Part shown: positions 32,547 through 43,579 of the stretch, one piece after another
Layout: each line of letters opens with the position of its first letter
Position numbering within the stretch: position 1 is the stretch's first letter
DNA from: Tubulanus polymorphus
Lineage: Eukaryota > Nemertea > Palaeonemertea > Tubulaniformes > Tubulanidae
Assembly: GCF_964204645.1 (NCBI RefSeq)
Contig: NC_134028.1
Coordinates: 21,984,153 to 22,048,152 of the forward strand
Direction of reading: 5' to 3'
DNA length: 64,000 nucleotides
Translations under genes and position numbers: made by a program
Notes under the pieces: generated by a model
Database searches by the model: none
What the model saw: the letters and a program-made list of their open reading frames with translations, nothing else
What the model was told of the DNA's origin: nothing

Positions 32547-35500
32547 AGTGGGTTCCGCTAGCATCATGAACTAGTCTGAAACACGGTCACTTCCATGCCC
32601 GGAGCATGTCGTGTTTTCGCATAAAAGTATATATGTTTTCGGCCCGACTGATACGGGATGAAAATGAAACCAATACAGTGCAGTCAACACGGCTTTTTAG
32701 ACGAAAGTCCGAGTTTATTTCAATGCATTTCAAGCGAACACAATCTTATAGTTTATAAACTGTTTTATTCTTCTCATTACGTTCAATAGTGAGAATGAGA
32801 AAAAAGACCCGATTAATTAATATTGTATATTAGTGTAGCTTCTAAAAATTGTACTTCTTGAATGAATGTCATTACCATCAAATATTCACACAGTACACCG
32901 CGGTTCTTAACATGAATCTAAATTGTTCGTATTTCTTTTCTTAAAAGTCTGTACTTTTTTTATGAAATAAAGGCTTACCACGATAATTGTCACAACATAG
33001 TTGTTTATGGTCAGAAGTTGAAAGCTTTTTCAGCTTACTTAGATGATATAAACAATTTTCATATTTACATTAATTAGTTTGAAAAACACTTAATTCAAAC
33101 CACTAAGTAAAAACGAGTTTTTGATAACGTACAGAAACCTTGTTTAATTGTGTTAAAACACGTTTAGCTATTTAACATTATTTTCATCGTAACTACAAGT
33201 CGCATTCTCTGAATTGATCAACGACTGCTTTTGGGACAGCTCTATGGCCCGTCGACTGCTATCAGACGCCGGTTTCGCCGTCAAGTTTGAGTTATCTCTT
33301 TTTAAACTCGACGACGAAGGAACTCGCGTGGATCTGGTTGTCGAAACCTTCGAGCGCAAGCTAACCGATTTAGTCAATTGTTCGCGCAATAATCGGACAA
33401 CTTTACGACGACAGATGAACGCGATGAATATGAAGACACCTTGTAAACTGTTGAATACAATGAACAGATATTTCAAACCGACATTACGAGTGACAATCCA
33501 CAGAAATGCGAAGATCCATGTCCCACCGAGGATAACGGATAGTTTAATGTACAGTAATATGTTTATTTTGTCACTCTTTTTAGCGATACTCGCTGCTTTT
33601 GATGCCTTACATATTCCATACACGGTTAACGTGTACATTACCATATTAGCCGCAACTAAAACGCTTACGGGTAAAATGAAAAGTACGCCCAAAGCCGGTC
33701 CGTTATTAAACCAACAGATACGGGTTCCATAGTCCGGGTTGTAGGGGCTCGTATGGGTAGAAAAAATCTCCAGCGATGCCGATATGAGTAAAATCACTAA
33801 TGGTGAAATCCACGCGTAAATACAGAATTTCGTGAACCGCCATTTCTGTTCACTGGGCTGACCGCTTCTCATCATTCGACCAGAGAAGGTCAAGGTCAGA
33901 TCGAATGCGATGGCGTTCATCCAAAAGAACATGGCGAGAAAGAAAACGTGTGTGAACGCGGCAATCAATAAACAGGCGACGTAGTGACCCTCGGCTACAG
34001 GACCTAATAGAATCATTAGTTGACCTAATAATAACGCTAGCGACATACTCATTAATGACTTCCCAGGTAAATTTCTTAATTGCGGAATAAAGCAATATAT
34101 TATCAGTAGAACAGCGAGACAAATAACGGAAATACATTGACCGATTGCAGATAGAATCCCGGCCGTTCCATCCGGTGATAAAAGATCGGATGATATTCGA
34201 AAATGTTTCGAAAATTCGTCATATTCAACGCAGATATTTACGGAACCGTTATTTCCGAATTTGAACGAGTCGCTCGTGAAAGTCCGGTTTAACGCTTTCG
34301 CGAAAATAATTCCGTCCGAGCTTAAAAAGTATTCATCCGGGGAGTATTGAACTATAATACAACTTTCATTCATAGAACTGTTAGAGTTTTTATCAGTAGC
34401 GACCACGCATCTACCTCGAATAAACTCGAATCCATCACCGCACCAAACCGAACGGCATTTTTTAGCCACGAAGTCATAAATTTCTCCCACTTTGCATTGA
34501 ATCTTTATCAAATCTTTGTTTTCCACGTTGACAGTTCCGAGTTCAAGGTCGAATAGCATTGTTAACGATTGTCTATATACAGCTACCGATACATGAGAGT
34601 CTCCGAAATCGTCTGTGTTCTGACGACAGTGCAAGTGTGACGTCTGTTCACCACGACAGAGACCACACAATTTGTTTTTGTAGCGGATCATTGTTTTAGA
34701 ACTTATAACAATGTCAACTGGATTTCTGGTACAATTTTTCTCGAATGGGCTATCTGGTTCACAAGGCCCCGAGTTCATCTTTTCGTAACAGCCACGTTCA
34801 TTGTCACCATTTTTAAAAGGGCTCAGCAATTTTTCCGTGCAGTTTTTCGCAAACAATTTTTCATGTTCCGGTTTTACAGTGGTCGTAACAAACGTCGGTT
34901 TGACCGTAGTTGCACCATACAGTGTCGGTCGTACATATTCGATTTTATACTGCTTCGGGCATTCTAATCTTAGTTTCCAGTAACTGATTGACTCGCCGCC
35001 CTCATCCCAACACATACTGCAAAACAGATTTCTATATACCATTCCGGACACTCTACTAGAGACGGGCCAATTCATAAATGCGTCGTCTTTGACAGAATTA
35101 CCCTCACAAAGCGATTTAATTGCAAAGTTGTTGAAACGTTTCGGACACGATCTGATCATGGAGATCTTTCGAACTATCACTGATTCAGTTTCCAGTGGAC
35201 ATTGCAAGTGCTGCATCATTTCTCGCCTGATACTGGTTCTCAATGACGTCATCGGCCTTTCGTAATCATCGCAACAATCGCCGAATATTTGGCAGGCGAC
35301 GTCGCAACGACAAGGTTTAAAGCTGCGACTTCGATTACGTTTGCATGTCGGCTTCGGGCACCGGTCGCGTTCTCGTTTGCTGCCGAAACCACCAGCAAAA
35401 CAGGTGGCCAGAATCAGACAAACCAAGACGACAAATAGTGGAAATGATTTCAGCATGTTATCGTCGTTCGTTCTGAAATATAAATCATTGAATAATCAAT

Positions 35501-36570
35501 TGTTGTTGTAGCGAAATGTTTCGACAACTAACTTTAAAAAACCTCCTTTTCCACCAATGCGGAAAACACATGATTCGATTGAAACACACAAATGTTGGTT
35601 TCTCCGAAATAGTTTCAACCTTATTTTTACTCGACGCGATCACTTCATTTTCCCCATCATAGTAGAATATAAAAATGGGCAGCTGTTGCGAATTAGGTTC
35701 AATCAAGATGTAGGTCGCGATACGAGTATCAAAACACTGAATTACAACTCACGCTAACAAACTTCTGCTATGACATCACCAACGCCGCAGTTAGCAAAGG
35801 ACTACTAAAAATTGTGCTTTTTTTAAGGCCAGAACCTCTACCCGTCTATTCAGCAGCGAGGACAATCTAATGAATAAACCTGTGCCCGTGGATAACATGC
35901 GCGAGTCCTCCCTAGAGAACCCAACATAAACCCGTGGAGAACAGCAGTTCCTCCACGATGCTGAAATTAAGACATAATAACACAAATTACGGAACTATAA
36001 GCGGAATAAGGGTTTTATCCAGACAACGGAGTGCAGTCTACGGCGTGTGCGATACTTGTCGATTGATTCATTGATAATAGAATAAAAGTTTTCACCGAAG
36101 AAAAAAAATCTGTAAAATAAACTAATGTATTTTTACCCATTTTGTCATTTCGACCAAGTGGCCTAATCCATGCGTCTGAAAACTTGGATTCGACATCGTG
36201 TGTCAGTCTCCGGAGCTCCTTCGTATTTTTTCGTGCGATCCTTACAGAACATAGTAGTATATTAGTATGAATCCTTTTATCAAATACTTACAATCAGCCA
36301 TGAAATGTACTCGCATTACAACCATCAATTTGACATCCATATAAACGATTCACGTAGTATCCCGTTGTCATATAGCAAACCAGGCGATCAGGCAACGCGA
36401 ACTAATATCAACTAAACACTGATCCGCGTACGTCTAAACTATGTCAAAACCATTTCCGTCGTCGTCGTCGTAATCATAATCGTTTTATTGACGTCAAATC
36501 GTTTATTTTGACCTGACATCGATAACAGTTTAGACACAACAACAAAATTCACCCTCCCCTGGAGGAAATG
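32547..36570. repeat. 4 kb segmental duplication, unit 1 (contains receptor paralogue 4)
   Basis: Colinear with 36682-40557, including non-coding flanks. The start shares CGCTAGCATC and CGGTCACTTCCA. The end shares TTTATTGACGTCAAATCGTT and TTTTGACCTGACATCGATAA, then AAAATTCACCCTCCCC and GGAGGAAATG. The gene lies in the middle of the unit. Confidence 0.88.
33168..35456 (-). CDS. Somatomedin-B / secretin-like 7TM receptor, paralogue 4
   Basis: Intronless CDS of 762 residues; 3' splice site (ATATTTCAG) 16 nt upstream of the ATG. Signal peptide 1-22. A basic KRERDRCPKPTCKR start leads into a somatomedin B-like domain (~33-67; CRCDVACQIFGDCCDDY). YRNLFCSMCW (141-150) and YKNKLCGLCRGE (259-270) are the cysteine motifs. 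A Thr-rich linker (~180-195) lies between them. TM helices lie at about 434-457, 466-487, 494-518, 545-563, 586-610, 634-656 and 662-683. The cytoplasmic tail is 684-762, Ser/Arg-rich. No GPS cleavage motif is present before TM1. Ectodomain and signal peptide are close to paralogue 5, the neighbouring duplicate. Confidence 0.91.
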   Translation of the reverse strand: MLKSFPLFVVLVCLILATCFAGGFGSKRERDRCPKPTCKRNRSRSFKPCRCDVACQIFGDCCDDYERPMTSLRTSIRREMMQHLQCPLETESVIVRKISMIRSCPKRFNNFAIKSLCEGNSVKDDAFMNWPVSSRVSGMVYRNLFCSMCWDEGGESISYWKLRLECPKQYKIEYVRPTLYGATTVKPTFVTTTVKPEHEKLFAKNCTEKLLSPFKNGDNERGCYEKMNSGPCEPDSPFEKNCTRNPVDIVISSKTMIRYKNKLCGLCRGEQTSHLHCRQNTDDFGDSHVSVAVYRQSLTMLFDLELGTVNVENKDLIKIQCKVGEIYDFVAKKCRSVWCGDGFEFIRGRCVVATDKNSNSSMNESCIIVQYSPDEYFLSSDGIIFAKALNRTFTSDSFKFGNNGSVNICVEYDEFSKHFRISSDLLSPDGTAGILSAIGQCISVICLAVLLIIYCFIPQLRNLPGKSLMSMSLALLLGQLMILLGPVAEGHYVACLLIAAFTHVFFLAMFFWMNAIAFDLTLTFSGRMMRSGQPSEQKWRFTKFCIYAWISPLVILLISASLEIFSTHTSPYNPDYGTRICWFNNGPALGVLFILPVSVLVAANMVMYTLTVYGICKASKAASIAKKSDKINILLYIKLSVILGGTWIFAFLWIVTRNVGLKYLFIVFNSLQGVFIFIAFICRRKVVRLLREQLTKSVSLRSKVSTTRSTRVPSSSSLKRDNSNLTAKPASDSSRRAIELSQKQSLINSENATCSYDENNVK

Positions 36571-37312
36571 GGGGAATACACTTCATTCTAGTGGTTGAAG
36601 CAGTTCTAAAAATGAACTTTATGTCACATCATTACTAAGGGTTTCTTGTGGTCGCTAGGGCCATGAAAACATTTCCTGGCAGTGAGTTTCGCTAGCATCG
36701 TGAACTACCCTGAAACGCGGTCACTTCCAGGCCTGGAGTTTGTCGTGTTTTCGAAATTGACGGTAAAAGTGTATGTTTTCGGTCTAACGAATACGGGATG
36801 ATATGAAACCAATACAGCAAGTCAACACAGCTTTTTATACGAACGTCCGAGTTTATTTCAATGCAATTTCAAGTGAAAACAATCTTATAGTTTATTAACT
36901 GTTTTATTCTTCTCATTACGTTCAATAGTGAGAATGAGATAAAAGACCTGATTAATGAATATTGTATATTAGTGTAGCTTCTAAGAGTTTCAAATCTTGA
37001 ATAAACGTCATTATCTTCAAATATTCACACTGTACATATGTGCATTACATGAATCTAAATTGTCAGTATTTCTGTTCTTTTTAAGTCTGTCCTTTCTTTT
37101 TTTTATAAATTAAGGCTTTCTATAAGCATTATTATTACCATAATTGTATTCTTAGTCGCAACAAAGTTCATGGTCAGAAGTTGAAAGCGTTTCAGCTCAC
37201 TTAGATGATAAACAATTTTTCATATTAACATTAATTTGTTTGAATTAAATTCAAACGAGTTTTTGATTACGTGTAGAAACTTCGTTTAATTGTGTTAAGA
37301 CACGTTTAGCTA
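35457..37312. other. Intergenic within the segmental duplication; no gene seen
   Basis: 5' flank of receptor paralogue 4 and 3' flank of paralogue 5. Almost all of it belongs to duplication units 1 (to 36570) and 2 (from 36682). No coding exon is supported. Confidence 0.55.
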
Positions 37313-40300
37313 TTAAACATTGTTTTCATCGTAACTACAAGTCGTATTTTCTGAATTGATCAACGACTGCTTTTGGGACAGCTCTATGGCCCGTCGACTG
37401 CTATCAGACGCCGGTTTCGCCGTCAAGTTTGAGCTATCTCTTTTTAAACTCGACGATGAAGGAACTCGCGTGGATCTGGTTGTCGAACCCTTCGACCGCA
37501 AGCTAACCGATTTAGTAAATTGTTCGCGCAATAATCGGACAACTTTACGACGACAGATGAACGCGATGAATATGAAGACACCTTGTAAACTGTTGAATAC
37601 AATGAACAGATATTTCAAACCGACATTACGAGTGACAATCCACAGAAATGCGAAGATCCATGTCCCACCGAGGATAACAGATAGTTTAATGTACAGTAAT
37701 ATGTTTATTTTGTCACTCTTTTTAGCGATACTCGCTGCTTTTGATGCCTTACAAATTCCGTACACAGTTAGCGTGTACATTACCATATTAGCTGCAACTA
37801 AAACGCTGACGGGTAAAATGAAAAGTACGCCTAAAGCCGGTCCGTTATTAAACCAACAGATACGGGTTCCATAGTCCGGGTTGTAGGGGCTCGTATGGGT
37901 AGAAGAAATCTCCAGGGATGCCGATATGAGTAAAATCACCAATGGTGACATCCACGCGTAAATACAGAATTTCGTGAACCGCCATTTCTGTTCGTTGGGC
38001 TGACCGCTTCTCATCATTCGACCAGTGAAGGTCAAGGTCAAATCGAATGCGATGGCGTTCATCCAAAAGAACATGGCGAGAAAGAAAACGTGTGTGAACG
38101 CGGCAATCAATAAACAGGCAACATAGTGACCCTCGGCCACAGGACCTAATAGAATCATTAGTTGACCTAACAATAACGCCAGTGACATACTCATTAATGA
38201 TTTCCCGGGTAAATTTCGTAATTGCGGAATATAGCAATATATTATCAGTAGAACAGCGAGACAAATAACGGAAATACATTGACCGATTGCAGACAGAATC
38301 CCGGCCGTTCCATCCGGTGATAAAAGATCGGATGATATTCGAAAATATTTCGAAAATTCGTCATGTTTAACGCAGATATTTACGGAACCGTTATTTCCGA
38401 ATTTGAACAAGTCGCTCGTGAAAGTCCGGTTTAACGCTTTCGCGAAAATAATTCCGTCCGATCTTAAAAGGTATTCATCCGGGGAGTATTGAACTATAAT
38501 ACAACTTTCATTCATAGAACTGTTAGAGTTTTTATCAGTAGCGACCACGCATCTACCTCGAATAAACTCGAATCCATCACCGCACCAAACCGAACGGCAT
38601 TTTTGAGACACGAAATCATAGATTTCTCCAGCTTTGCATTGAATCTTTATCGAATCTTTGCGGTCCTCTTTTACAGTTCCGAGTTCAAGGTCGAATAGCA
38701 TTGTTAACGATTGCTCTGATCCAGGACTCGGGTGATCGGGTGGATCTTCGTACTGACATTGTAAATCTGACACCTGTTCACCGCGACAAAGTGCACAAAA
38801 TTTGTTTTTGTACCACATCTTTGTTTTACGACTTGTGACAATATCAACTGGATTTCTGGTACAATTGTTCTCGTATTGGCTACCCAGTTCGCAAGGCTTC
38901 GAATCCAACTTTTCGTAACAGTCTCGTTCATTGTCACCATTTTTAAAAGGGCTCAGCAATTTTTTCCCGCAGTTTTTCGCAAACAATTTTTCATGTTCCG
39001 GTTTTACAGTGATCGTAGCAAACGTCGGTTTGACCGTAGTTGCACCATTCAATTTCGGTCGAACACAATCGCTTTCACTCTGCTTCGGGCATTCTAATTT
39101 AAGATTCCAGTAACTGATTGATTCGCCACCCTCATCCCAACACATGCTGCAAAACAGATTCCTATAAACCATTCCGGAAACTCTACTAGAGACGGGCCAA
39201 TTCATGAATGCGTCGTCTTTGACAGAATTACCCTCACAAAGCGATTTAATTGCAAAGCTGTTGAAACGTTTCGGACACGATCTGATCATGGAAATCTTTC
39301 CAACTTTCACTGATTTAGTTTCCAGTGGACATTGCAAGTGCCGCCTCATCTCTCGCCTGATATTGACGCTCAATGACGTCATCGGCATTTCGTAATCATT
39401 GCAACAATCACCGAATATTTGGCAGGCGACGTCGCAACGACAAGGTTTAAAGCTGCGACTTCGATTCCGTTTGCATGTCGGCTTCGGGCACCAGTCGCGT
39501 TCTCGTTTGCTGCCGAAACCACCAGCAAAACAGGTGGCCAAAATCAGGCAAACCAAGACGACAAATAGTGGAATTGACTTCAGCATTTTATATCGTTCAT
39601 TCTGAAATATACAAAGCATTGAACAATGAATGGTTGTAGTAACGAAATGTTTCGATGATAAATAACTGAAAAAAAACTTCCTGTTCCGCCAATGCAGAAA
39701 ACATATGATCCGACTGAATACATAAATATTGGTACCAGCGATTCAAACCTATTTTTTACTTGACGCAATAACTACATATCCCCTATCATAGTGGAATATG
39801 AAAATAAGCAGCTGTTATGAATTAGGTTCAATTAAGATGTGGGCCGCGATATGTTTATCAAAACACTGAATTACAACTCATTTTGCTAATTAACGAAAAG
39901 GACTACTAGCAACCCGTGTGTTTTTTTCAGCCCAGAACCTCTACCCGTCTCTCCAGGGTGAGCATACAATTTGATAAATGAATCTGTGCCCGTGGATAAC
40001 AGGGGGTCCTCCCCCCAGAACTTAGTTAAAATAAACCCGTAGATATCAGGTACTCCGCCACGCTTAACTTTGGATATCATATCTAACACAAATTGATAGC
40101 GTAGGTTTTTTCCCGACAAGGTAGACAAGTGTTGTGTACGTACGCGTTACTTGTCGATTGATTCATTGGAAATAACGTGACAGTTTTCACCGAATAAGAT
40201 AAAATCAGTAAACCAAACTTCATGTATTTTGACTCATTTTGATAGTTTCGACTAAATCATATACTTACGATCAGCCATGAAATGCAATACATGTAATCGT

Positions 40301-40557
40301 ATTGCAACCAAGCACATGACATCCATAAAAGATGCACGTTGTATCCCGCATCACACAGCGCAATATAACAAAGCTAGGCGATCGGGCAGCGCGAATAAAA
40401 GTCAACTAAACACTGATCCGCGTCTAAACTGTGTCAAAACTATTTCCGTCGTTGTCGTCATCATAATCGTTTTATTGACGTCAAATCGTTTATTTTGACC
40501 TGACATCGATAACAGATTAGACACAATAACAAAATTCACCCTCCCCAGGAGGAAATG
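36682..40557. repeat. 4 kb segmental duplication, unit 2 (contains receptor paralogue 5)
   Basis: Second unit, colinear with 32547-36570, with many small indels in the flanks. The ~110 bp between the units (36571-36681) has no counterpart I can see. Confidence 0.88.
37313..39586 (-). CDS. Somatomedin-B / secretin-like 7TM receptor, paralogue 5
   Basis: Intronless CDS of 757 residues, starting at the ATG at 39586. An earlier in-frame ATG (39619) lies before the 3' splice site (ATATTTCAG) that ends 15 nt upstream of 39586, so it is likely intronic. The signal peptide, somatomedin B-like domain (CRCDVACQIFGDCCNDY), YRNLFCSMCW, YKNKFCALCRGE, Methuselah-like pre-TM1 segment and 7TM all match paralogue 4. 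Differences cluster in the ectodomain, around the Thr-rich linker and the stretch before SLTMLFDLELGTV. The 7TM differs at only a handful of residues. It sits in the second unit of the 4 kb duplication. It is intact, so both duplicates could be expressed. Confidence 0.91.
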   Translation of the reverse strand: MLKSIPLFVVLVCLILATCFAGGFGSKRERDWCPKPTCKRNRSRSFKPCRCDVACQIFGDCCNDYEMPMTSLSVNIRREMRRHLQCPLETKSVKVGKISMIRSCPKRFNSFAIKSLCEGNSVKDDAFMNWPVSSRVSGMVYRNLFCSMCWDEGGESISYWNLKLECPKQSESDCVRPKLNGATTVKPTFATITVKPEHEKLFAKNCGKKLLSPFKNGDNERDCYEKLDSKPCELGSQYENNCTRNPVDIVTSRKTKMWYKNKFCALCRGEQVSDLQCQYEDPPDHPSPGSEQSLTMLFDLELGTVKEDRKDSIKIQCKAGEIYDFVSQKCRSVWCGDGFEFIRGRCVVATDKNSNSSMNESCIIVQYSPDEYLLRSDGIIFAKALNRTFTSDLFKFGNNGSVNICVKHDEFSKYFRISSDLLSPDGTAGILSAIGQCISVICLAVLLIIYCYIPQLRNLPGKSLMSMSLALLLGQLMILLGPVAEGHYVACLLIAAFTHVFFLAMFFWMNAIAFDLTLTFTGRMMRSGQPNEQKWRFTKFCIYAWMSPLVILLISASLEISSTHTSPYNPDYGTRICWFNNGPALGVLFILPVSVLVAANMVMYTLTVYGICKASKAASIAKKSDKINILLYIKLSVILGGTWIFAFLWIVTRNVGLKYLFIVFNSLQGVFIFIAFICRRKVVRLLREQFTKSVSLRSKGSTTRSTRVPSSSSLKRDSSNLTAKPASDSSRRAIELSQKQSLINSENTTCSYDENNV

Positions 40558-41822
40558 CGGGACACTCATGTGATTAAAGATATTGTTCATACAAGTTGTC
40601 GTAATAAATGAAGCTGAACGGAAGATGTGATATAGTACATACTATAAGTATAGCGATACTCTTAGGGACAAAATGCGATGATGATATTTGATTTCACATG
40701 AAACTGGATTAACGAATAACAGTATAAGAGGCAATGCCTCGAGTTGACGCAACAGTTAACCCTTACACGTGAATACAGTTATATAACATGACCGACATTG
40801 AAATCTGAATGATATTGGTAGATCTTTAAGAATTGAAATATTTTGGTTACCGTAGAAATGTGAAGTAGTATTTCGGGCTTCGTTCATTTACTATGCCATT
40901 ACCCGTCTCTTTTTTATAATAATAATAATAATAATATGTGTCTTATATAGCGCTAAATCCAGCCCGGCTGCTCAGAGCGCTTTACATTTTTCGATATTAT
41001 TACCCCGGCCAATTTTATACTCTAACATGTATCAGTCATCTCTCCCTCGGGAGAAGTAACACCGAGCTGCTAACAAACCCTCAGGAGTCATCTATCAGGC
41101 CAGGTACCCATTTACTCCTGGGTGGAGAGAGACAATGAGGATAAGTGTCTTGTATGTAACATTGTATTAATTGGTTTGTTTTGTTTCGTTTCATATCATG
41201 TTTCCTTGATAATAGTGACTCAAGAAGAATTATCTCCTCTCTGATAAAAGGGTATATCGTATCGGTTGCGACCGTATGACAAATTATTCGATGAGCAAGG
41301 GTGACTGTCCGTCTGTAACAATCGAGGATTCCACTCGTGGCAAGCGAAGATCCAACAAGTGTCGCGTACGTGTATCTGGACATCGACGTCAGATTCATTT
41401 CATCTCTTTCGACTCAATTAATACCATCCGTTTAAGAAAGATACTTCATAGGTAAAAATCGCGCTGTACACGTGAACCCTACTTGCAGAACCACGTGACG
41501 ATTGAACCAACTATAATTCGAAGGACTGAACATAGTGATATGGATAGCCTGCGAGGCATATATAATATATTGCAAATTAAATGCAACATACAATTCATTA
41601 AAACTAATTTACCAACTGTCTCAAACATGATTAAATGGGTCAACTATACATAACGAGCGTGATAATCGCAGTCGTTCATATACATACGCGTTAAATACAT
41701 GTGAACAGTGCGCGTACGTATAATTTAGGGGTCAATGCGATTACGATTTCTTATCAGAAACAGGTCTGTCTTTCTCTATCACTGGTGCGACGTGGATTGA
41801 CGTGATTTTTTTCGCAGCGTAT
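39587..41822. other. Intergenic; duplication end and a SINE
   Basis: 5' flank of receptor paralogue 5 (to 40557), then a spacer with a (TAA)n-associated SINE-like repeat (40915-41160). The start of the MPV17L duplication is at 41199. It includes the dispersed AATCGAGGATTCC repeat near 41317. No gene is supported here. Confidence 0.5.
40915..41160 (+). repeat. SINE-like repeat with (AAT)n leader
   Basis: It starts with an (AAT)n tract (40919-40936). It then has ATATAGCGCTAAATCCAG, CTCAGAGCGCTTTACA, TATTACCCCGG, TACCCATTTACTCCTGGG and TGGAGAGAGACAATGAGG, then AAGTGTCTTG. This order of blocks is a familiar dispersed repeat of marine invertebrate genomes. It is non-coding. Confidence 0.6.
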
Positions 41823-43443
41823 ATGGCTTTTTCGACATTACGGACGTTGTTTCGCAAATACCCGTTAATCAGTAATATGGTAGTATGCAGCTCGTTGTAC
41901 GCAGGCGGGGACGTATGCCAGCAGGTGATCCGACGAGTTGACGAGTACGATCTGAAAGGCACGCGTAGTATCGCGATAGTTACATTTTCGGCGCAAGGAC
42001 CTCTTTATTACTACTGGTATAAACTACTGGATCGTATGCTCCCGGGTACCGCCATACGGAGCGTCATACCGAAAGTCTTCATCGATCAATTTCTAATAGC
42101 ACCGCCTTCGCTGTTCGTCTTCTTTACCGGTAAGTTTTAGATCAAACTGCGGCACCGACGGTCAATATACTAAATCAGAAAACTTATATATAATTTCTTA
42201 GATAGGGTTCCTGTGACGGGTCGATTTTGGTTTTGAATAATTGTCGAATACAAGTTCAATATTCCATATTCTATATTTTTGAAATTGTTTAGTAATCAAG
42301 CAATCTAAAATAGTGTTTTGATGGTAGCGTTGGTTAATACCACGAGTCCTACCATCTTACTATTATGCAAACGCTGTGACGTTGTCGCAAGAATAAGAAT
42401 AAGAGGTCATCGCAAAATGTTCTTTTTCAAATTGAAATAAAACAGGAACAAGCATTTTGGATGGAAAAGAAGATATCTACAAGGATTTTAAAGAAAAAGC
42501 TATGCCTGCATTTGTAGTAAGTACATGTAGTTAACATTGAATCATCTTTTTGAAATTTAGAATTCGTTTATGATAGAAATCGTGGTAAATCATGATCAAA
42601 ATGAAATGTATTTTTGCAGAGTGGCTGCGTGTTCTGGGGTGTCGCACAATCAGTAAACTTTTTACTGGTTCCTGGTCACATGAGAACTGTCTATGTCAGC
42701 GCCATGGCATTCGTCTGGAGTAACATTCTCTGTTTCATCAAATCTAATGAGGTAAGAACCCATTCGAATTATTGTTATCTGCTCCCAGGAACCCCCTCCT
42801 CCCTTACCATCACCACGGGATGCACGATCAAAATTAGAATGGACCTTTCGGATTTTGACCATGCATTCAGGAAAACACCTGAGTCATTAACGATCGAAAA
42901 CGAACTGCTGTACTTAGTAGCATGATATCGATGGTTCAGTCCGTATCCCAGAGCCCAGTCGTGACTTAAGTCCGAAAATGGTCTTAAATCTTAAGACTAG
43001 TCTTGAATTGTTAGATTGGCTATAGAACAAAGTTGAAATTATACTGGTCTTAAGTGTAAGTTGTGACTATGCAACCGGCCCCAGATGTCTTAGGTTACTA
43101 AGCACGTGCATAATTTGTTACGTATGCCCATAAAGTTGACGAGTGTCACGAACTAATAAATGAACTCAAGGATCATTGTGCAATATTTTATCTTAGTTTT
43201 CAATAGAAGTAAGCTTTATCAGTGAAACCGTCTGTTCGCTGGAACTCATTGTAAAAGTGGTATACTTGACGTGTGAACACCATTGAAATATATTATTTTA
43301 TGTCAAATGAATAAATCCGGTTTGTTTTAGTGAAATTGGTTTGTCGTGTGTAGATACCCAATCCGCTGCCTTTAGAGGTCGAAGATAGAAGGATCATCTC
43401 AGTCACAGAAACGAACTTTAGTCACGTTAACGTTGCTGAGTAA
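41823..43443 (+). CDS. MPV17-like (MPV17L/PMP22 family) membrane protein, copy A
   Basis: Exons 41823-42129, 42446-42516, 42620-42751 and 43354-43443, all GT-AG, join into 199 residues, close to vertebrate MPV17L length. The start is the ATG of MAFSTLRTLF; a strong acceptor (TTTTTTTCGCAG) ends 5 nt before it, so the upstream in-frame codons are intronic. Family hallmarks are AGGDVCQQ, a QGPLYYYWYKLLDRMLPG block, KVFIDQ, then exon 3 with WGVAQSVNFLLVPGHMRTVY and SAMAFVWSNILCF. About four hydrophobic segments are expected. The family sits in mitochondrial inner or peroxisomal membranes and is linked to reactive-oxygen handling or solute passage; the target organelle here is not shown. AATAAA lies 12 nt after the stop (43455-43460). 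Confidence 0.9.
42950..43090. mobile_element. MITE-like repeat, GGGGCCGGTTGCA family, in intron 3 of MPV17L copy A
   Basis: Its right end, GCAACCGGCCCCAG, is the inverse of a start also seen at 52911 (AGCCGGTTGCAGGGCC). The inner block GACAATCTAACAAT-type is shared with ~52960. Arms pair weakly. MPV17L copy B lacks this insertion at the matching place, so it is probably younger than the duplication. Confidence 0.5.
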
Positions 43444-43579
43444 AAAAGTCACCGAATAAAATTTCTCGCCGAATTTTCTTTGTAAATGTTTTCTCTCTCT
43501 CGCTGCAAGCGTCCTATATGCGCTCTAAATTCTAGGAAAATCTGTTTTTATGACGTTGTTAATTATAACTCAAACAATA

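Larger units (their letters stand above)
30670..33167. other. Intergenic; Penelope-like tail, ATTC microsatellite and palindromic element
   Basis: 5' flank of receptor paralogue 3 and 3' flank of paralogue 4. It holds a degenerate Penelope-like tail (31198-31350), an (ATTC)n tract (31819-31850) and a 236 bp inverted-repeat element (31918-32153). From 32547 on it belongs to the first unit of the 4 kb segmental duplication. No gene is supported. Confidence 0.5.
41199..43560. repeat. ~2.3 kb tandem duplication, unit 1 (MPV17L-like gene A)
   Basis: Colinear with 43580-45790. Shared markers are CTCTCTGATAAAAGG at ~41238, AATCGAGGATTCC at ~41317, all four MPV17L exons, and GCGCTCTAAATTCTAGGAAAA near the end. 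Confidence 0.85.
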
